Shown here in pieces: positions 8,790-18,795 of a DNA stretch of 64,000 nt; positions within the stretch are counted from its first letter, which is position 1, and every line of letters begins with the position of its first letter. Location of the stretch: contig NZ_CADFGE010000001.1 of the NCBI RefSeq assembly GCF_902833645.1, forward strand, positions 1,426,001 through 1,490,000, read 5' to 3'. The DNA comes from Paraburkholderia fungorum (GTDB lineage Bacteria > Pseudomonadota > Gammaproteobacteria > Burkholderiales > Burkholderiaceae). Below the pieces are notes generated by a model, which saw nothing but the letters and a program-made list of their open reading frames with translations, was not told the DNA's origin and searched no databases. The position numbers were made by a program, and so were the translations under genes.

Positions 8790-9800
8790 ATGTTCCGCTT
8801 CGTTTTGCGCCGCATCGGCATGGTGATACCGACCTTCATCGGCATCACGATCCTCGCGTTTGCGCTGATTCACCTGATCCCGGGCGACCCCATCGAAGTG
8901 ATGATGGGCGAGCGCGGCGTCGATCCCGCCATGCATGCCGCCGCGCTGCATCGTCTCGGACTCGACGAGTCTTTGCCGATGCAGTACATCCACTATGTCG
9001 GCCGCGCCTTGCACGGCGACCTCGGCACCTCGATCATCACCAATACGAGCGTGATGGGCGAATTCCTCGCACGCTTTCCGGCCACCATCGAACTGTCGAT
9101 CTGCGCGATGCTGTTCGCACTGATCGTCGGTCTGCCGGCCGGCGTGTTCGCGGCGCTCCGGCGCGGCACGGTGGTCGATCACGGCGTGATGGGCACGGCG
9201 CTGACCGGCTACTCGATGCCGATCTTCTGGTGGGGTTTGATCCTCATCATGTTCTTCTCCGTCGATCTCGGCTGGACGCCGGTGTCGGGCCGCATCGCGG
9301 TCGAATACGACATTCCGCATGTGACCGGCTTCATGCTGATCGACGCATTCATGTCCACCGATGAAGGCGCATTCAAATCCGCGCTCAGCCATCTGATTCT
9401 GCCGGCCATCGTGCTCGGCACGATTCCGCTGGCGGTCGTCGCGCGCATGACGCGTTCGTCGATGCTCGAAGTGCTGCGCGAGGATTACATCCGCACGGCG
9501 CGCGCGAAAGGCTTGTCGCCCGCGCGCGTGATCATCGTGCATGCGTTGCGTAACGCGCTGATTCCGGTCGTGACCGTGATCGGCCTGCAGGTCGGCACGC
9601 TGCTGGCCGGTGCGGTGCTGACCGAGACGCTGTTTTCGTGGCCGGGTATCGGCAAGTGGCTGATCGACGCGATTGGCCGGCGTGATTATCCCGTGGTGCA
9701 GGGCGGTATCCTGATGATCGCTACGCTGGTGATCGTTGTGAACCTCGTCGTCGATCTGTTGTACGGCGTGCTGAACCCGCGCATTCGCCATACGAGGTAA
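8790..9800 (+). CDS. dppB: Dipeptide ABC transporter permease, DppB type
   Basis: This 336-residue inner-membrane permease starts MFRFVLRRIGMVIPTFIGIT. It has the six-helix layout of the DppB/OppB group, with IHLIPGDPIEVMMGERG after the first helix. The EAA loop that docks the ATPase is EDYIRTARAKGLSPARVI near residue 230. It pairs with DppC six bases downstream. Confidence 0.95.
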   Translation: MFRFVLRRIGMVIPTFIGITILAFALIHLIPGDPIEVMMGERGVDPAMHAAALHRLGLDESLPMQYIHYVGRALHGDLGTSIITNTSVMGEFLARFPATIELSICAMLFALIVGLPAGVFAALRRGTVVDHGVMGTALTGYSMPIFWWGLILIMFFSVDLGWTPVSGRIAVEYDIPHVTGFMLIDAFMSTDEGAFKSALSHLILPAIVLGTIPLAVVARMTRSSMLEVLREDYIRTARAKGLSPARVIIVHALRNALIPVVTVIGLQVGTLLAGAVLTETLFSWPGIGKWLIDAIGRRDYPVVQGGILMIATLVIVVNLVVDLLYGVLNPRIRHTR

Positions 9801-9806
9801 CTGGCC

Positions 9807-10724
9807 ATGGCAGACATTCAAAACACAGTCCCCCAGTCGGTCACGCCACCCAGTGGCCGCGCAATAGCCGCCCGTGAATTCTGGGCGAATTTCTCACGTA
9901 ACCGTGGCGCGGTCGCCGCCGGCATCGTCGTGCTGGGGTTGATCTTCATCGCGATCTTCGCGCCGTTGATCGCGCCGCATAGCCCGATCGAGCAGTATCG
10001 CGACTTCGTCAAGATTCCGCCCGCCTGGCTCGACGGCGGCAACTGGAAGTTCATTCTCGGCACCGACGAAGCGGGCCGCGACATCCTCTCGCGCCTGATG
10101 TACGGCGCGCGTCTGTCGTTCTGGATCGGCTTCGTCTCGGTGGTGCTGGCGCTGATTCCGGGCATCGTGCTCGGTCTGATCGCGGCATTCTTCGAGAAGT
10201 GGGCCGACACGCCGATCATGCGCATCATGGACGTGCTGCTCGCGTTGCCCTCGCTGCTGCTCGCCGTAGCGGTGGTCGCGATCATCGGTCCGGGTCTCGT
10301 CAACACGATGCTGGCGATCGCGATCGTCGCGTTGCCGGGCTATGTGCGTTTGACGCGTGCTTCGGCGCAGGGCGAATTGCAGAAAGAGTATGTGACGGCT
10401 TCGCGTGTTGCAGGCGCGAGCACGCTGCGCTTGATGTTCTCGCAAGTGCTGCCGAACTGCACCGCGCCGTTGATCGTGCAGGCTACGCTGGGCTTTTCGT
10501 CGGCGATTCTCGATGCCGCGGCGCTTGGCTTCCTCGGTCTCGGCGTGCAACCGCCGTCGGCGGAGTGGGGCGCGATGCTGGCCTCGGCGCGCGACTATAT
10601 CGACAGCGCCTGGTGGATCGTCACGATGCCGGGTCTTTCCATCCTGATCTCGGTGCTCGCCATCAATCTGCTCGGCGACGGGCTGCGCGACGCACTCGAT
10701 CCCAAACTGAAACGGATGGCCTGA
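9807..10724 (+). CDS. dppC: Dipeptide ABC transporter permease, DppC type
   Basis: The 305-residue second permease subunit has the OppC N-terminal segment ([24 protein letters not shown]). It carries the characteristic [21 protein letters not shown] motif and an EAA loop, [13 protein letters not shown], near residue 194. It ends LDPKLKRMA, typical of DppC. It starts 6 bp after dppB and its stop lies 1 bp before dppD, a tight operon. Confidence 0.95.
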   Translation: MADIQNTVPQSVTPPSGRAIAAREFWANFSRNRGAVAAGIVVLGLIFIAIFAPLIAPHSPIEQYRDFVKIPPAWLDGGNWKFILGTDEAGRDILSRLMYGARLSFWIGFVSVVLALIPGIVLGLIAAFFEKWADTPIMRIMDVLLALPSLLLAVAVVAIIGPGLVNTMLAIAIVALPGYVRLTRASAQGELQKEYVTASRVAGASTLRLMFSQVLPNCTAPLIVQATLGFSSAILDAAALGFLGLGVQPPSAEWGAMLASARDYIDSAWWIVTMPGLSILISVLAINLLGDGLRDALDPKLKRMA

Positions 10725-10725
10725 A

Positions 10726-11730
10726 ATGACCAGTTTATTGACCATCCGCAATCTGGCGGTGAATTTCAACGGCCTGCCCGCCGTTGACCGGATCAACCTC
10801 GATGTCGCGCCGGGCGAAGTTGTCGGCGTAGTCGGCGAATCGGGTTCGGGCAAGAGCGTGACGATGATGGCGCTGATGGGCCTGATCGACGCGCCGGGCA
10901 AAGTCACCGCGGACGAAATCACCTTCAACGGCAAGAATCTGCTGAAGGCAAGCGCAAGAGAGCGCCGCAAGATCATCGGCAAAGACATCGCGATGGTGTT
11001 CCAGGACGCGCTCACCAGTCTGAATCCGAGCTACACGGTCGGCTATCAGATCAAGGAAGTGCTCAAGCTGCACGAAGGTCTGCGCGGCAGCGCACTGGAC
11101 AAACGCGCGCTGGAGTTGCTCGACCAGGTCGGCATTCCCGACCCGAAGGGCCGTATCGGCTCGTTCCCGCATCAGATGTCGGGCGGCATGAACCAGCGCG
11201 TGATGATCGCGATGGCGATCGCCTGCAATCCGAAGCTGCTGATCGCCGACGAGCCGACCACCGCGCTCGACGTGACGATTCAGGCGCAGATCATGGAGTT
11301 GCTGATCAAGCTGCAGAAGGAACGCGGCATGGCGCTCGTGCTGATCTCGCACGATCTGGCCGTGGTGTCCGAGGTCGCGCAGCGTGTCGCGGTCATGTAC
11401 GCTGGCGAAGTGATCGAAACCAACTGCGTGCCGGATATTTTCGCCGCGCCCCATCATCCGTACACGGAGGCCTTGCTGGCGGCGATTCCCGAGCACAATG
11501 TGGGCGCGGTGCGGCTCGCCGCGCTGCCGGGCATGGTGCCGGGGCGTGACGATCGTCCCAAAGGCTGTCTCTTCGCGCCGCGCTGCAAGTATGTGGTCGA
11601 CGATTGCATGAAGGCGCGCCCCGCGTTGGCGCCGATGCAAGGTCACGCCGAAGTGGCGCGCGTGCGCTGCATCAAACCCCTGAACCTGAGCGGCGACGCC
11701 AACGTTCACACCCATGGAGGCGCACGATGA
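10726..11730 (+). CDS. dppD: Dipeptide ABC transporter ATP-binding protein, DppD type
   Basis: The 334-residue ATPase has Walker A GESGSGKS near residue 38, the signature MSGGMNQRV, Walker [13 protein letters not shown] and the switch HDL. The C-terminal oligopeptide-transporter extension carries a four-Cys cluster ([15 protein letters not shown] and a later VRC), the type proposed to bind an iron-sulfur cluster in DppD-like proteins. It works as a heterodimer with DppF, and its stop codon overlaps the dppF start (ATGA). Confidence 0.95.
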   Translation: MTSLLTIRNLAVNFNGLPAVDRINLDVAPGEVVGVVGESGSGKSVTMMALMGLIDAPGKVTADEITFNGKNLLKASARERRKIIGKDIAMVFQDALTSLNPSYTVGYQIKEVLKLHEGLRGSALDKRALELLDQVGIPDPKGRIGSFPHQMSGGMNQRVMIAMAIACNPKLLIADEPTTALDVTIQAQIMELLIKLQKERGMALVLISHDLAVVSEVAQRVAVMYAGEVIETNCVPDIFAAPHHPYTEALLAAIPEHNVGAVRLAALPGMVPGRDDRPKGCLFAPRCKYVVDDCMKARPALAPMQGHAEVARVRCIKPLNLSGDANVHTHGGAR

Positions 11731-12746
11731 ACGCAGTATTCGAACCGCGGCGCCAGTCGGACCATGCGGGCGATCACGTGCTGGTTGCCGACAAGCTGGC
11801 GCGGTACTACACGGTCAAACGCGGGCTGTTCGCGTCCGGCACGGTGAAGGCGCTCAACGGGGTTTCGTTCGCACTCGAGCGCGGCAAGACCCTAGCGGTG
11901 GTCGGTGAATCCGGCTGCGGCAAATCGACGCTCGCGCGGCAACTCACCATGATCGAGGCGCCCAGCGCGGGCCGCCTGCTGATCGACGGTGAAGACGTGG
12001 CCGGCGCCGATCACGCGAAGATCGCCGCGCTGCGGCGGCGCGTGCAGATGGTGTTTCAGAATCCGTTTGCTTCGCTGAATCCACGCAAGACTGTCGAGCA
12101 GACGCTCGGTGAACCGCTCGCGATCAACACGCAACTGAGTTCGACCGAGCGCGCCGAACGGATCGCGCAGATGATGCGCACGGTCGGCCTGCGTCCGGAG
12201 CATGCAAAGCGTTATCCGCACATGTTTTCGGGCGGTCAGCGTCAGCGCGTGGCGATTGCGCGCGCGATGATTCTCGATCCGCAGATCGTGGTCGCCGATG
12301 AACCGGTGTCCGCGCTCGACGTGTCGATCCAGGCGCAGATTCTCAATCTGTTCATGGACCTGCAGGAGCAGTTCAAGACCAGCTACGTGTTCATCTCGCA
12401 CAATCTGTCGGTGGTGGAGCACATCGCCGACGATGTAATGGTGATGTACTTCGGCGGCGTGGCGGAGCTCGGCGACAAGAAGCGGATTTTCTCGAACCCG
12501 CGTCATCCGTACACGCGTGCGCTGATGTCGGCCACGCCTTCGATCTTCGAAGCGGATCGCACCATCAAGATCAAGCTGCAAGGCGAAATGCCTTCGCCGC
12601 TGCATCCGCCGTCGGGCTGCACGTTCCATCAGCGCTGCCCGTACGTGATCGACCGGTGTCGCAGCGAAGAACCGAAGTTGCGTGAAGTGGATGGCCGTCA
12701 GGTGTCGTGTCACCGTGCCGAGGAGGTGGGGGACGTGGATGCCTGA
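11727..12746 (+). CDS. dppF: Dipeptide ABC transporter ATP-binding protein, DppF type
   Basis: The 339-residue second ATPase has Walker [10 protein letters not shown] near residue 60, the signature [14 protein letters not shown], Walker [12 protein letters not shown], switch SHNLS and a C-terminal [15 protein letters not shown] cluster. The open frame extends further upstream, but ATG 11727 overlaps the dppD stop and has GGAGGCGCACG in front, so it is the likely start. Translational coupling keeps DppD and DppF stoichiometric. Confidence 0.95.
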   Translation: MNAVFEPRRQSDHAGDHVLVADKLARYYTVKRGLFASGTVKALNGVSFALERGKTLAVVGESGCGKSTLARQLTMIEAPSAGRLLIDGEDVAGADHAKIAALRRRVQMVFQNPFASLNPRKTVEQTLGEPLAINTQLSSTERAERIAQMMRTVGLRPEHAKRYPHMFSGGQRQRVAIARAMILDPQIVVADEPVSALDVSIQAQILNLFMDLQEQFKTSYVFISHNLSVVEHIADDVMVMYFGGVAELGDKKRIFSNPRHPYTRALMSATPSIFEADRTIKIKLQGEMPSPLHPPSGCTFHQRCPYVIDRCRSEEPKLREVDGRQVSCHRAEEVGDVDA

Positions 12747-13890
12747 TGCAGTGGCGGCGCGTCGTCTTACGCGCCGCTCGCGTGATGACGGCCGCCACGT
12801 TGCTTTTGCGCGGCGCTGGAGAGCGCGTGCACTGACCGGTGCCGCGCTCCTCGGCGTTTGTGCTGTTTTTCATTTGAGCCCGGCGCCATTCGGCGTCGCG
12901 CATGCCGCCGGGGCAGCCGCCAATACGCCCGCTCAGGCAGGGCGGCCGGCAATCCCGGTGCCCAATCTGCCGGCGCCGCCGCGCGCCACCCTGCCGGGTT
13001 TCAATCCCCCTCCCGCCACGCCGGGCACTACCGCGAGCGGTCCGGTGCGTTTGCAACCGGCCCGCATGCCGTTCTATGTCGCGACCCGCGGCACCACGAC
13101 CATCTACGTGCTTGGCACGTTGCACGTTGGCGATCCCGCCGACTATCCGCCCCAGCAGCCGTTTCGCGCACCGATTCTCGGCGCGCTGGCCGCTTCGCCG
13201 ACATTGGCGCTCGAACTCTCCCCCGACGAACTGCTGGTCTCGCAAGACGACGTGTCGAAGTACGGCGTGTGCCGCCGGGACTGCCTGCCGGGTCTGCTAC
13301 CCGAGCCGCTGTGGCGCAAACTGGCCGCGCGTCTGCGCGGCAATCCCGCGGCGCTGGATGAAATCAAGAAGATGCGGCCGTGGCTCGCGTCGCTGGTGGT
13401 CGAAACCTACGATTCGTTGAGCGCCGGCCTGCAGACCGAGTACGGCACGGAAGCACAGTTGCAGAACGTCTACATCAGGACGCGCGGCAAGATCGTCGGC
13501 CTCGAGACGCTGCATCAGCAGATGCGCGCGTTTACGGGGCTTACGCTCGCGCAACAGCGCGAAATGCTCGCGCAGGACCTGGTGCAGACGCCCGCGGAAA
13601 ATGTCGACGATGTGAAGACGCTGCATCGGCTGTGGCGAGTAGGGGACGCCGACGCGATTGCGGCCTGGCAGGCCGCGAAGTCCGAAAAGTTGGCGCGCGA
13701 CAAGCGCGTCTCCGATTCGATCGACAACAAGATCGTGTACGAACGCAACCGGCGCTTTGTGTCGCGGATGCTGCTGATCGCCGGGCCGAACAAACCGGTA
13801 TTCGTGGCGATCGGCGCCTTGCATCTGGGCGGCCGCAAGGGTGTGCTGCAGTTGCTGCGGCAGCACGGGTTCGTGGTCGATGCGGGATGA
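12739..13890 (+). CDS. TraB/GumN-family secreted protein
   Basis: The 383-residue protein has a long basic leader (residues ~1-35) with the hydrophobic stretch ALTGAALLGVCAVFHL, then a Pro/Ala-rich linker. The TraB/GumN (Tiki-like) domain begins near residue 110: TTTIYVLGTLHVGD holds the first conserved GxxH, and FVAIGALHLGGRKGVL the second near the C-terminus. The family resembles metalloproteases of the EreA/ChaN/Tiki clan; no substrate is known. It starts 8 bp inside dppF with a GAGGAGGTGGG ribosome site, so it is translationally coupled to the peptide transporter. A role in peptide processing is only a guess. Confidence 0.85.
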   Translation: MPDAVAARRLTRRSRDDGRHVAFARRWRARALTGAALLGVCAVFHLSPAPFGVAHAAGAAANTPAQAGRPAIPVPNLPAPPRATLPGFNPPPATPGTTASGPVRLQPARMPFYVATRGTTTIYVLGTLHVGDPADYPPQQPFRAPILGALAASPTLALELSPDELLVSQDDVSKYGVCRRDCLPGLLPEPLWRKLAARLRGNPAALDEIKKMRPWLASLVVETYDSLSAGLQTEYGTEAQLQNVYIRTRGKIVGLETLHQQMRAFTGLTLAQQREMLAQDLVQTPAENVDDVKTLHRLWRVGDADAIAAWQAAKSEKLARDKRVSDSIDNKIVYERNRRFVSRMLLIAGPNKPVFVAIGALHLGGRKGVLQLLRQHGFVVDAG

Positions 13891-13919
13891 GTGTCGTCCA
13901 GCCATGCGCTGGATGTCGT

Positions 13920-14032
13920 GACTCACTGCAGTGGTTCACTGCAGTCCTGAAAAGCAGGGCGCGGGCTATCAGACGCGCATCAACAAGTTGTTGCGCGCCT
14001 ACATGCTGGCGCAGCAGCGCCGTCGTCCTTAA
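13920..14032 (+). pseudogene. Remnant of a BrnA-type (DUF4415) antitoxin gene
   Basis: Two adjacent frames together spell the C-terminal half of a BrnA/DUF4415 antitoxin. DSLQWFTA is readable at 13920-13943 in one frame. After a frameshift, KQGAGYQTRINKLLRAYM followed by LAQQRRRP and a stop is readable at 13952-14032 in another. The GYQTRINxxLRAYM helix is the ribbon-helix-helix hallmark of this family. The N-terminal half and the BrnT toxin gene are missing. The stop lies in a TTAA that also holds the stop of the convergent TPR gene. It is a decayed toxin-antitoxin remnant. Confidence 0.7.
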
Positions 14033-15834
14033 GGCGCGGTGTCGCGTAATTCTTCCGACACCCGCTGGACCACCTGCGCCCAATCGCCCAGAACTGTCTG
14101 CCGGAATAGTTTCATGGTCGGATACCACGGCGAATCGCTGCGCTCTTCGAGCCAGCGCCAGTCCGAATTGGCGGGCAGCAGCACCCAGACCGGTTTTCCC
14201 AGCGCGGCGGCAAGGTGAGCCACCCCAGTGTCCACTGCAATCACCAGATCGAGATTCATGATGAGCGCGGCGGTGTCGTCGAAGTTGTGCAGATCGGCGG
14301 TGAAATCGTGGGCCCGGAAAGTTTTGGGTGCATCGGCCAGTTGATCGTGCGCCGGGCCTTTCTGCAGCGCGTACCAGGCAATGTTTTTTACTTCGCTTAG
14401 CGCGGCCAGGTCGGCGAGAACCATCGACCGATAACGATCGTTGCCAAACGTCGGACTGCCGGCCCACACCAGGCCCACTTTGCGCTTCGATTGGTCGGCG
14501 GCAGCCACCCGTTTGCGCCATGTCTTGATCTTCGCCTTGTCGGCGAACATGTACGGTACGGCAGCGGGAATGGTCGACAGTTCGGTGCCGACGCACGACG
14601 GCACGCTCATCAGCGGCACCCAGAAATCGTACTCGCTATCGGGCTTGCCACTGAACGCGCGATGTACGCCAGGAATGCGCCCGACCAGCGGCAGCAGCGG
14701 CTCGCGCACACAGATGTCGACCGTGGCGCCCCGCCGTTCGAGTTCGCGCGCATAGCGTAGAAACTGGAAGTGATCGCCGAAACCCTGTTCGCCCATCACC
14801 AACAACCGGCGCCCGTCGAGCGGCTCGCCACGCCACTCGGCGACGTTCGGCACGGCGATCGCTTCGTAGTCGCGCTTGCGCCAGCGCTTTGCAAACTCCG
14901 CCCAACCCTGCTTGTAATCGCCACGCTTGAGCAACAGCCAGGCGAGGTTTTGATGCGCGTCTGCGTAGTCGGGGTCAAGCGCCAGCGCATGGCGGTAGGG
15001 ACCTTCTTCCTCGTCGAGACGGCCTTGCGCGCCAAGCGAGCCGCCAAGGCAAACCAGATTGGTTGGGTTCGGCTTGAGCGCAACTGCCTGCCGATAATGG
15101 GCTTCGGCTCCGGCGTAGTCGCCGAGCTTGCCGATCACACTGCCGAGGTTGACATGCGCTTCGGCGTAACTGGGGCGCAACAGCAGCGCTTGTTGAAAGC
15201 TGGCAATCGCAGCGCTGTGATTGCGCTGCGCGGTGTGTGCATTGCCCGCGTTAAAGTGCGCTTCCGCCGATTGCGGGTCGAGTGTCAGCACCTCCTGGTA
15301 ACACGCGAGCGCTTCGTCGTAGCGGTCGAGCTTGCTGAGCGCGGTGCCGAGGTTCAGAAGCGCGTCGATGAAGAGCGGGTCCGCGGCAAGCGCCAGGCGA
15401 TATTGCCCGATCGCTTCGTCGAACGCGCCTTGCGCCTGCAGCGCGACACCGAAATTGTTGCGCGCGTCGGCGAAATCAGGCTGCAACTGCAACGCCTGGT
15501 CGTAGCAGATCATGGCTTCCTGCGGATGGCCGAGGGCGGCGGCCACGAGGCCGCGGTTACTCCAGCAGGCGGCATTCGTGCGATCGAGCTTGAGCGCCTC
15601 GCTCATCAGCTCCGCAGCGAAGCTATGGTTGCCGCGCTGATGCTGGAGCACGCCGAAGTAGTGCAGCGCCTGGGCCTGTGCGGGATCGAGCACGAGGGCT
15701 TCGCGGTAGAGCGGTTCGGCGGAATCGAGCCTGCCGGCCAGGTGTTCTTCGAGCGCGGCGTCGAGCACCGAGGCGAGGTAAGCGGAGGGTGATGTACCGG
15801 TGCTCGCGGTATCGGATTGAGGTTGATGTTCCAT
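14029..15834 (-). CDS. TPR protein with C-terminal GT9-like glycosyltransferase domain
   Basis: The ~601-residue protein starts with an acidic segment followed by about eight to nine 34-residue tetratricopeptide repeats (residues ~25-330), e.g. ALHYFGVLQHQRGNHSFAAE and DALLNLGTALSKLDRYDEAL. The last ~250 residues form a heptosyltransferase/GT9-like fold (KVGLVWAGSP, then DLVIAVDTGVAHLAAALGKP near the end). Such fusions are linked to protein or surface glycosylation, but the substrate is unknown. No signal peptide is seen, so it is cytoplasmic. The start is uncertain: ATG 15900 in the same frame would add 22 residues, and neither has a strong ribosome site. It stands alone on its strand. Confidence 0.82.
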   Translation of the reverse strand: MEHQPQSDTASTGTSPSAYLASVLDAALEEHLAGRLDSAEPLYREALVLDPAQAQALHYFGVLQHQRGNHSFAAELMSEALKLDRTNAACWSNRGLVAAALGHPQEAMICYDQALQLQPDFADARNNFGVALQAQGAFDEAIGQYRLALAADPLFIDALLNLGTALSKLDRYDEALACYQEVLTLDPQSAEAHFNAGNAHTAQRNHSAAIASFQQALLLRPSYAEAHVNLGSVIGKLGDYAGAEAHYRQAVALKPNPTNLVCLGGSLGAQGRLDEEEGPYRHALALDPDYADAHQNLAWLLLKRGDYKQGWAEFAKRWRKRDYEAIAVPNVAEWRGEPLDGRRLLVMGEQGFGDHFQFLRYARELERRGATVDICVREPLLPLVGRIPGVHRAFSGKPDSEYDFWVPLMSVPSCVGTELSTIPAAVPYMFADKAKIKTWRKRVAAADQSKRKVGLVWAGSPTFGNDRYRSMVLADLAALSEVKNIAWYALQKGPAHDQLADAPKTFRAHDFTADLHNFDDTAALIMNLDLVIAVDTGVAHLAAALGKPVWVLLPANSDWRWLEERSDSPWYPTMKLFRQTVLGDWAQVVQRVSEELRDTAP

Positions 15835-16047
15835 GAGGGCCTGCTGGAAAGCGCCGGCGGCATGCGTTACCCGCGCCGGCACGTGTGGATGGGAGACCAT
15901 CCACCAGCTTATGTTTTCGCCCCTTTCCTGAGGATCGGACGCCTCCGAATTCGGCGGCGTCCATTCGCCACGGTCTATGGAACTACACCGGCCAGCGCGA
16001 CAATCCGGCGCGATACCGGCACTTCTCGCGTGGCCTGGCCAACATTC

Positions 16048-17004
16048 TTACAGGAACATCAGGAAATTCAGCAGGAAGATGTTCACGACCAGCAAGGTCA
16101 AGGCGGTCGGCACCTGCACCTTGATCACCGCATTCTTGTCCGGCAATTCCAGTAGTGCCGCCGGCACCATGTTGAAGTTCGCGGCCATTGGCGTCATCAG
16201 CGTGCCGCAGTAGCCCGAGAACATGCCGATCGCGACCATCACAGCCGGATTGCCGTGGAACACGCCGACCAGAATCGGCACGCCGACGCCGCCCGTCATC
16301 ACGGGAAATGCGGCGAAACCGTTGCCCATCACCATCGTGAAGAGCGCCATGCCGATGCAGTACACAGCCACGGCGATAAACCGGTAGTCGAGGCTGATGT
16401 AGGCCGTGGTCACGTGAGCAACCGCCTTGCCGACGCCGGCATCCGAGAACACGAGGCCGAGCATGCCGAGCATTTGCGGGAGCACCGCTGCCCATGACAA
16501 CGCATCGACCAGGCGGCGCGCCTCTTTCATCGACTGGCCGACGGTGTCGCGCGTCATCACGCAGGCAATCGCCAGCGCGATCACGCAGCCGATGCCGAAG
16601 CCGATCAGCGTGACGTTGGCCTTCTCGATCAACGGTATGCCGCCGAAGATCAGATGGCTGGCCGACAGCGTAATGATCACGGTGACGACCGGAATCGTCA
16701 GCGCGGGCACGAACAGCTTGTTGCCCAGCCGCGCGGCGCTAGCCTTGCGCGCTTCGAGCGACAGCAGTTTCGGCTTGGCCGCGGTCACACCGCCGAAGCC
16801 CGCTGCGAGCGCCATCACGATGACCAGCACGCCGACCACGGAGGCCGGCAGCTTGTCGCCGATCAGAAAGATCAGTGCGTAGAGAATCCAGAAACCGCCG
16901 GCGGTGAAACGGCGCGGATGCTCCTTGTCCGTGACGATCATGCCGCCAATGACGAGCAGCACCACGCCCAGCAGCCAGAACAGATAGGTAATCGTGAGCG
17001 TCAT
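16048..17004 (-). CDS. DUF979 membrane protein, 5-oxoproline transport partner
   Basis: The 318-residue protein has about nine hydrophobic spans, beginning TLTITYLFWLLGVVLLVIGG. It matches the DUF979 family, which occurs with DUF969 next to 5-oxoprolinase genes. It overlaps the DUF969 gene by four bases (ATGA), so the two are made together and probably form one permease. With pxpBCA upstream on the same strand, the likely substrate is 5-oxoproline; this rests on gene neighbourhood, not on a motif. Confidence 0.85.
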   Translation of the reverse strand: MTLTITYLFWLLGVVLLVIGGMIVTDKEHPRRFTAGGFWILYALIFLIGDKLPASVVGVLVIVMALAAGFGGVTAAKPKLLSLEARKASAARLGNKLFVPALTIPVVTVIITLSASHLIFGGIPLIEKANVTLIGFGIGCVIALAIACVMTRDTVGQSMKEARRLVDALSWAAVLPQMLGMLGLVFSDAGVGKAVAHVTTAYISLDYRFIAVAVYCIGMALFTMVMGNGFAAFPVMTGGVGVPILVGVFHGNPAVMVAIGMFSGYCGTLMTPMAANFNMVPAALLELPDKNAVIKVQVPTALTLLVVNIFLLNFLMFL

Positions 17005-17750
17005 GCTTTGTCTCCAGCGGCGGGTTGCGTCGGCGAAACGGATGCGGTGTTCGCTGCGGCATTGCCGCGCAGTTCGCGCTCGAGCCTGCGGTCGAGCAGA
17101 TAGAGGCGGAAGCCGTGAATGATGAAGGCGCAGATCGCGGTCGGGATGCCCCAGACGGCCACGTGAATCGGCTCGACGACGATGCCTGCTTCTTTCAGGA
17201 AGGTCGTCATCAGCACGATTGCGCCGAACGCGACGAAGATGTCCTCGCCGAAGAACAGGCCGACGTTATCGGTCGCCGCCGAGAAGGCGCGCAGCTTGAA
17301 GCGAACCGCGTCGCTGATTTTGCCGAAGCGCGTTTCAGTCGCGCCTTCGGCCATCGGTGCGATCAGCGGACGCACCATCTGCGGATGCCCGCCTAGACCG
17401 GTCAGGCCGACAGCGGCGGTCAGTTCGCGCACCAGCAGATAGACAATCAGCAAACGTCCCGCGGTCGCGGCCTTGATGCCGCCGATCCACGCCTGCGCGC
17501 GCTCGCGCAGGCCATGCCGCTCGAGCAGACCGATCACGGCGAGCGGCAGCAGGATGATCAGCGGGATATTGCGGGTCTTGATGAAGCCGGTGCCGATTTC
17601 GGCGAGGATCTTTTCGGGCGGGAAGTGCGCGGCCAGACCGGTGATGATCGCGGCAACCGCCACGATCAGCATCGGATTGAACCGTAATAAAAAGCCGACG
17701 ATGATGACGGCCACGCCAATGAGCGGCCATAGACTGACTGTTGTCTGCAT
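17001..17750 (-). CDS. DUF969 membrane protein, 5-oxoproline transport partner
   Basis: The 249-residue membrane protein starts MQTTVSLWPLIGVAVIIVGF and has a conserved cytosolic or re-entrant block, TGFIKTRNIPLIILLPLAVIG, plus GLTGLGGHPQMVRPLIAPM. This is the DUF969 pattern. GGAGATCCAG precedes ATG 17750. It is the first of the two-gene permease unit and lies 273 bp after pxpA. That gap holds a hairpin, AACGCCCCGC/GCGGGGCGTT at 17944-17968, without a T-run. Confidence 0.85.
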   Translation of the reverse strand: MQTTVSLWPLIGVAVIIVGFLLRFNPMLIVAVAAIITGLAAHFPPEKILAEIGTGFIKTRNIPLIILLPLAVIGLLERHGLRERAQAWIGGIKAATAGRLLIVYLLVRELTAAVGLTGLGGHPQMVRPLIAPMAEGATETRFGKISDAVRFKLRAFSAATDNVGLFFGEDIFVAFGAIVLMTTFLKEAGIVVEPIHVAVWGIPTAICAFIIHGFRLYLLDRRLERELRGNAAANTASVSPTQPAAGDKA

Positions 17751-17943
17751 CTGGATCTCCAAACAGGGTTTCAACCTCGCCGCTTGTGGCGGCTAACGTG
17801 TGCCGGCGCTGCTGACTCTCGCGCCGTTTTGTTGCCACGGCTCTTGCTGGCCGCGTTGCTTCGACTACACCTGCACCTGCTGCTTCTTGTTATTCGACGG
17901 TGTTGTTCCACTCGGGGTACTGCGAACTCTCCTGCACCTGGCA

Positions 17944-17968
17944 AACGCCCCGCAAGGAGCGGGGCGTT
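17944..17968 (-). terminator. Perfect 10-bp hairpin between pxpA and the DUF969 gene
   Basis: AACGCCCCGC (17944-17953) pairs with GCGGGGCGTT (17959-17968) around a 5-nt loop. There is no T-run on the minus strand, so it may mark a processing or stabilising site that splits the enzyme part from the transporter part of the operon. Nothing else is recognisable in the 273-bp gap. Confidence 0.4.
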
Positions 17969-18023
17969 CAGGGCACGGCAATGGGTCGACTCACGCTGAC
18001 GGATTCATGCGAGTCCGCGCGGC

Positions 18024-18776
18024 TCACACGCTCGCGGCGCCCGCCGCGTGTACTTCAATGCCGGCTTCCTCCAGCGCGCTGCGGATGCGCCGTGCGAACG
18101 CCAAAGCGTGCGGACCGTCGCCGTGCAGGCAGATGGTTTGCGCGTTGAGCGGCACCCAGTGTCCGTCCACCGCCTGCACGCGGCGCTCCCGCACCATGGC
18201 GAGCGTGCGAGCCAGCACCACTTCTTCGTCGTCGAGCAGCGCGCCAGGCTCCTTGCGCGGCACCAGCGAGCCGTCGGCGCGATAGCCTCGGTCGGCGAAT
18301 ACTTCTTCTACGGCGATCAGGCCTATTTCGCGCGCGGCGGTCACGAGGCCGCTGTTGGCCAGCGCGAACACGGCGACTGACGGATCGAAATCATGGACCG
18401 CCGAGACGATCGCGTCGGCGATCTTCGCGTCGCGCGCAGCCTGGTTGTAAAGCGCACCGTGCGGTTTGACGTGCGCGATACGCCCACCCTCGGCCTGCGC
18501 GATGGCCGACAGTGCGCCGAGTTGATACAGCACGCCCGCGTAGATCTCGCTCGCCGGCAGGTCCATTTCCTTGCGGCCAAAATTCTCGGGATCGTTGAAG
18601 CTTGGATGCGCGCCGATCGACACGCCTTTTTGCACCGCCCACCGCACGCAGTCGCGCATCGCATTGGCGCCGCCGGCGTGCCAGCCGCACGCGATGTTGG
18701 CCGAGCTGACGAGGTCGAGCAGCGCCTCGTCGGAGCCGCAACCTTCGCCGAGATCGGCGTTCAAATCGATTTCCAT
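18024..18776 (-). CDS. pxpA: 5-oxoprolinase subunit A (LamB/YcsF family)
   Basis: The 250-residue protein starts [20 protein letters not shown] and has [16 protein letters not shown] and [16 protein letters not shown], all invariant in PxpA. With PxpB and PxpC it forms the ATP-dependent 5-oxoprolinase that opens 5-oxoproline to glutamate. GAGGAACACC precedes ATG 18776. It lies 19 bp after pxpC on the same strand. Confidence 0.95.
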   Translation of the reverse strand: MEIDLNADLGEGCGSDEALLDLVSSANIACGWHAGGANAMRDCVRWAVQKGVSIGAHPSFNDPENFGRKEMDLPASEIYAGVLYQLGALSAIAQAEGGRIAHVKPHGALYNQAARDAKIADAIVSAVHDFDPSVAVFALANSGLVTAAREIGLIAVEEVFADRGYRADGSLVPRKEPGALLDDEEVVLARTLAMVRERRVQAVDGHWVPLNAQTICLHGDGPHALAFARRIRSALEEAGIEVHAAGAASV

Positions 18777-18795
18777 GGTGTTCCTCAACTAAGTG

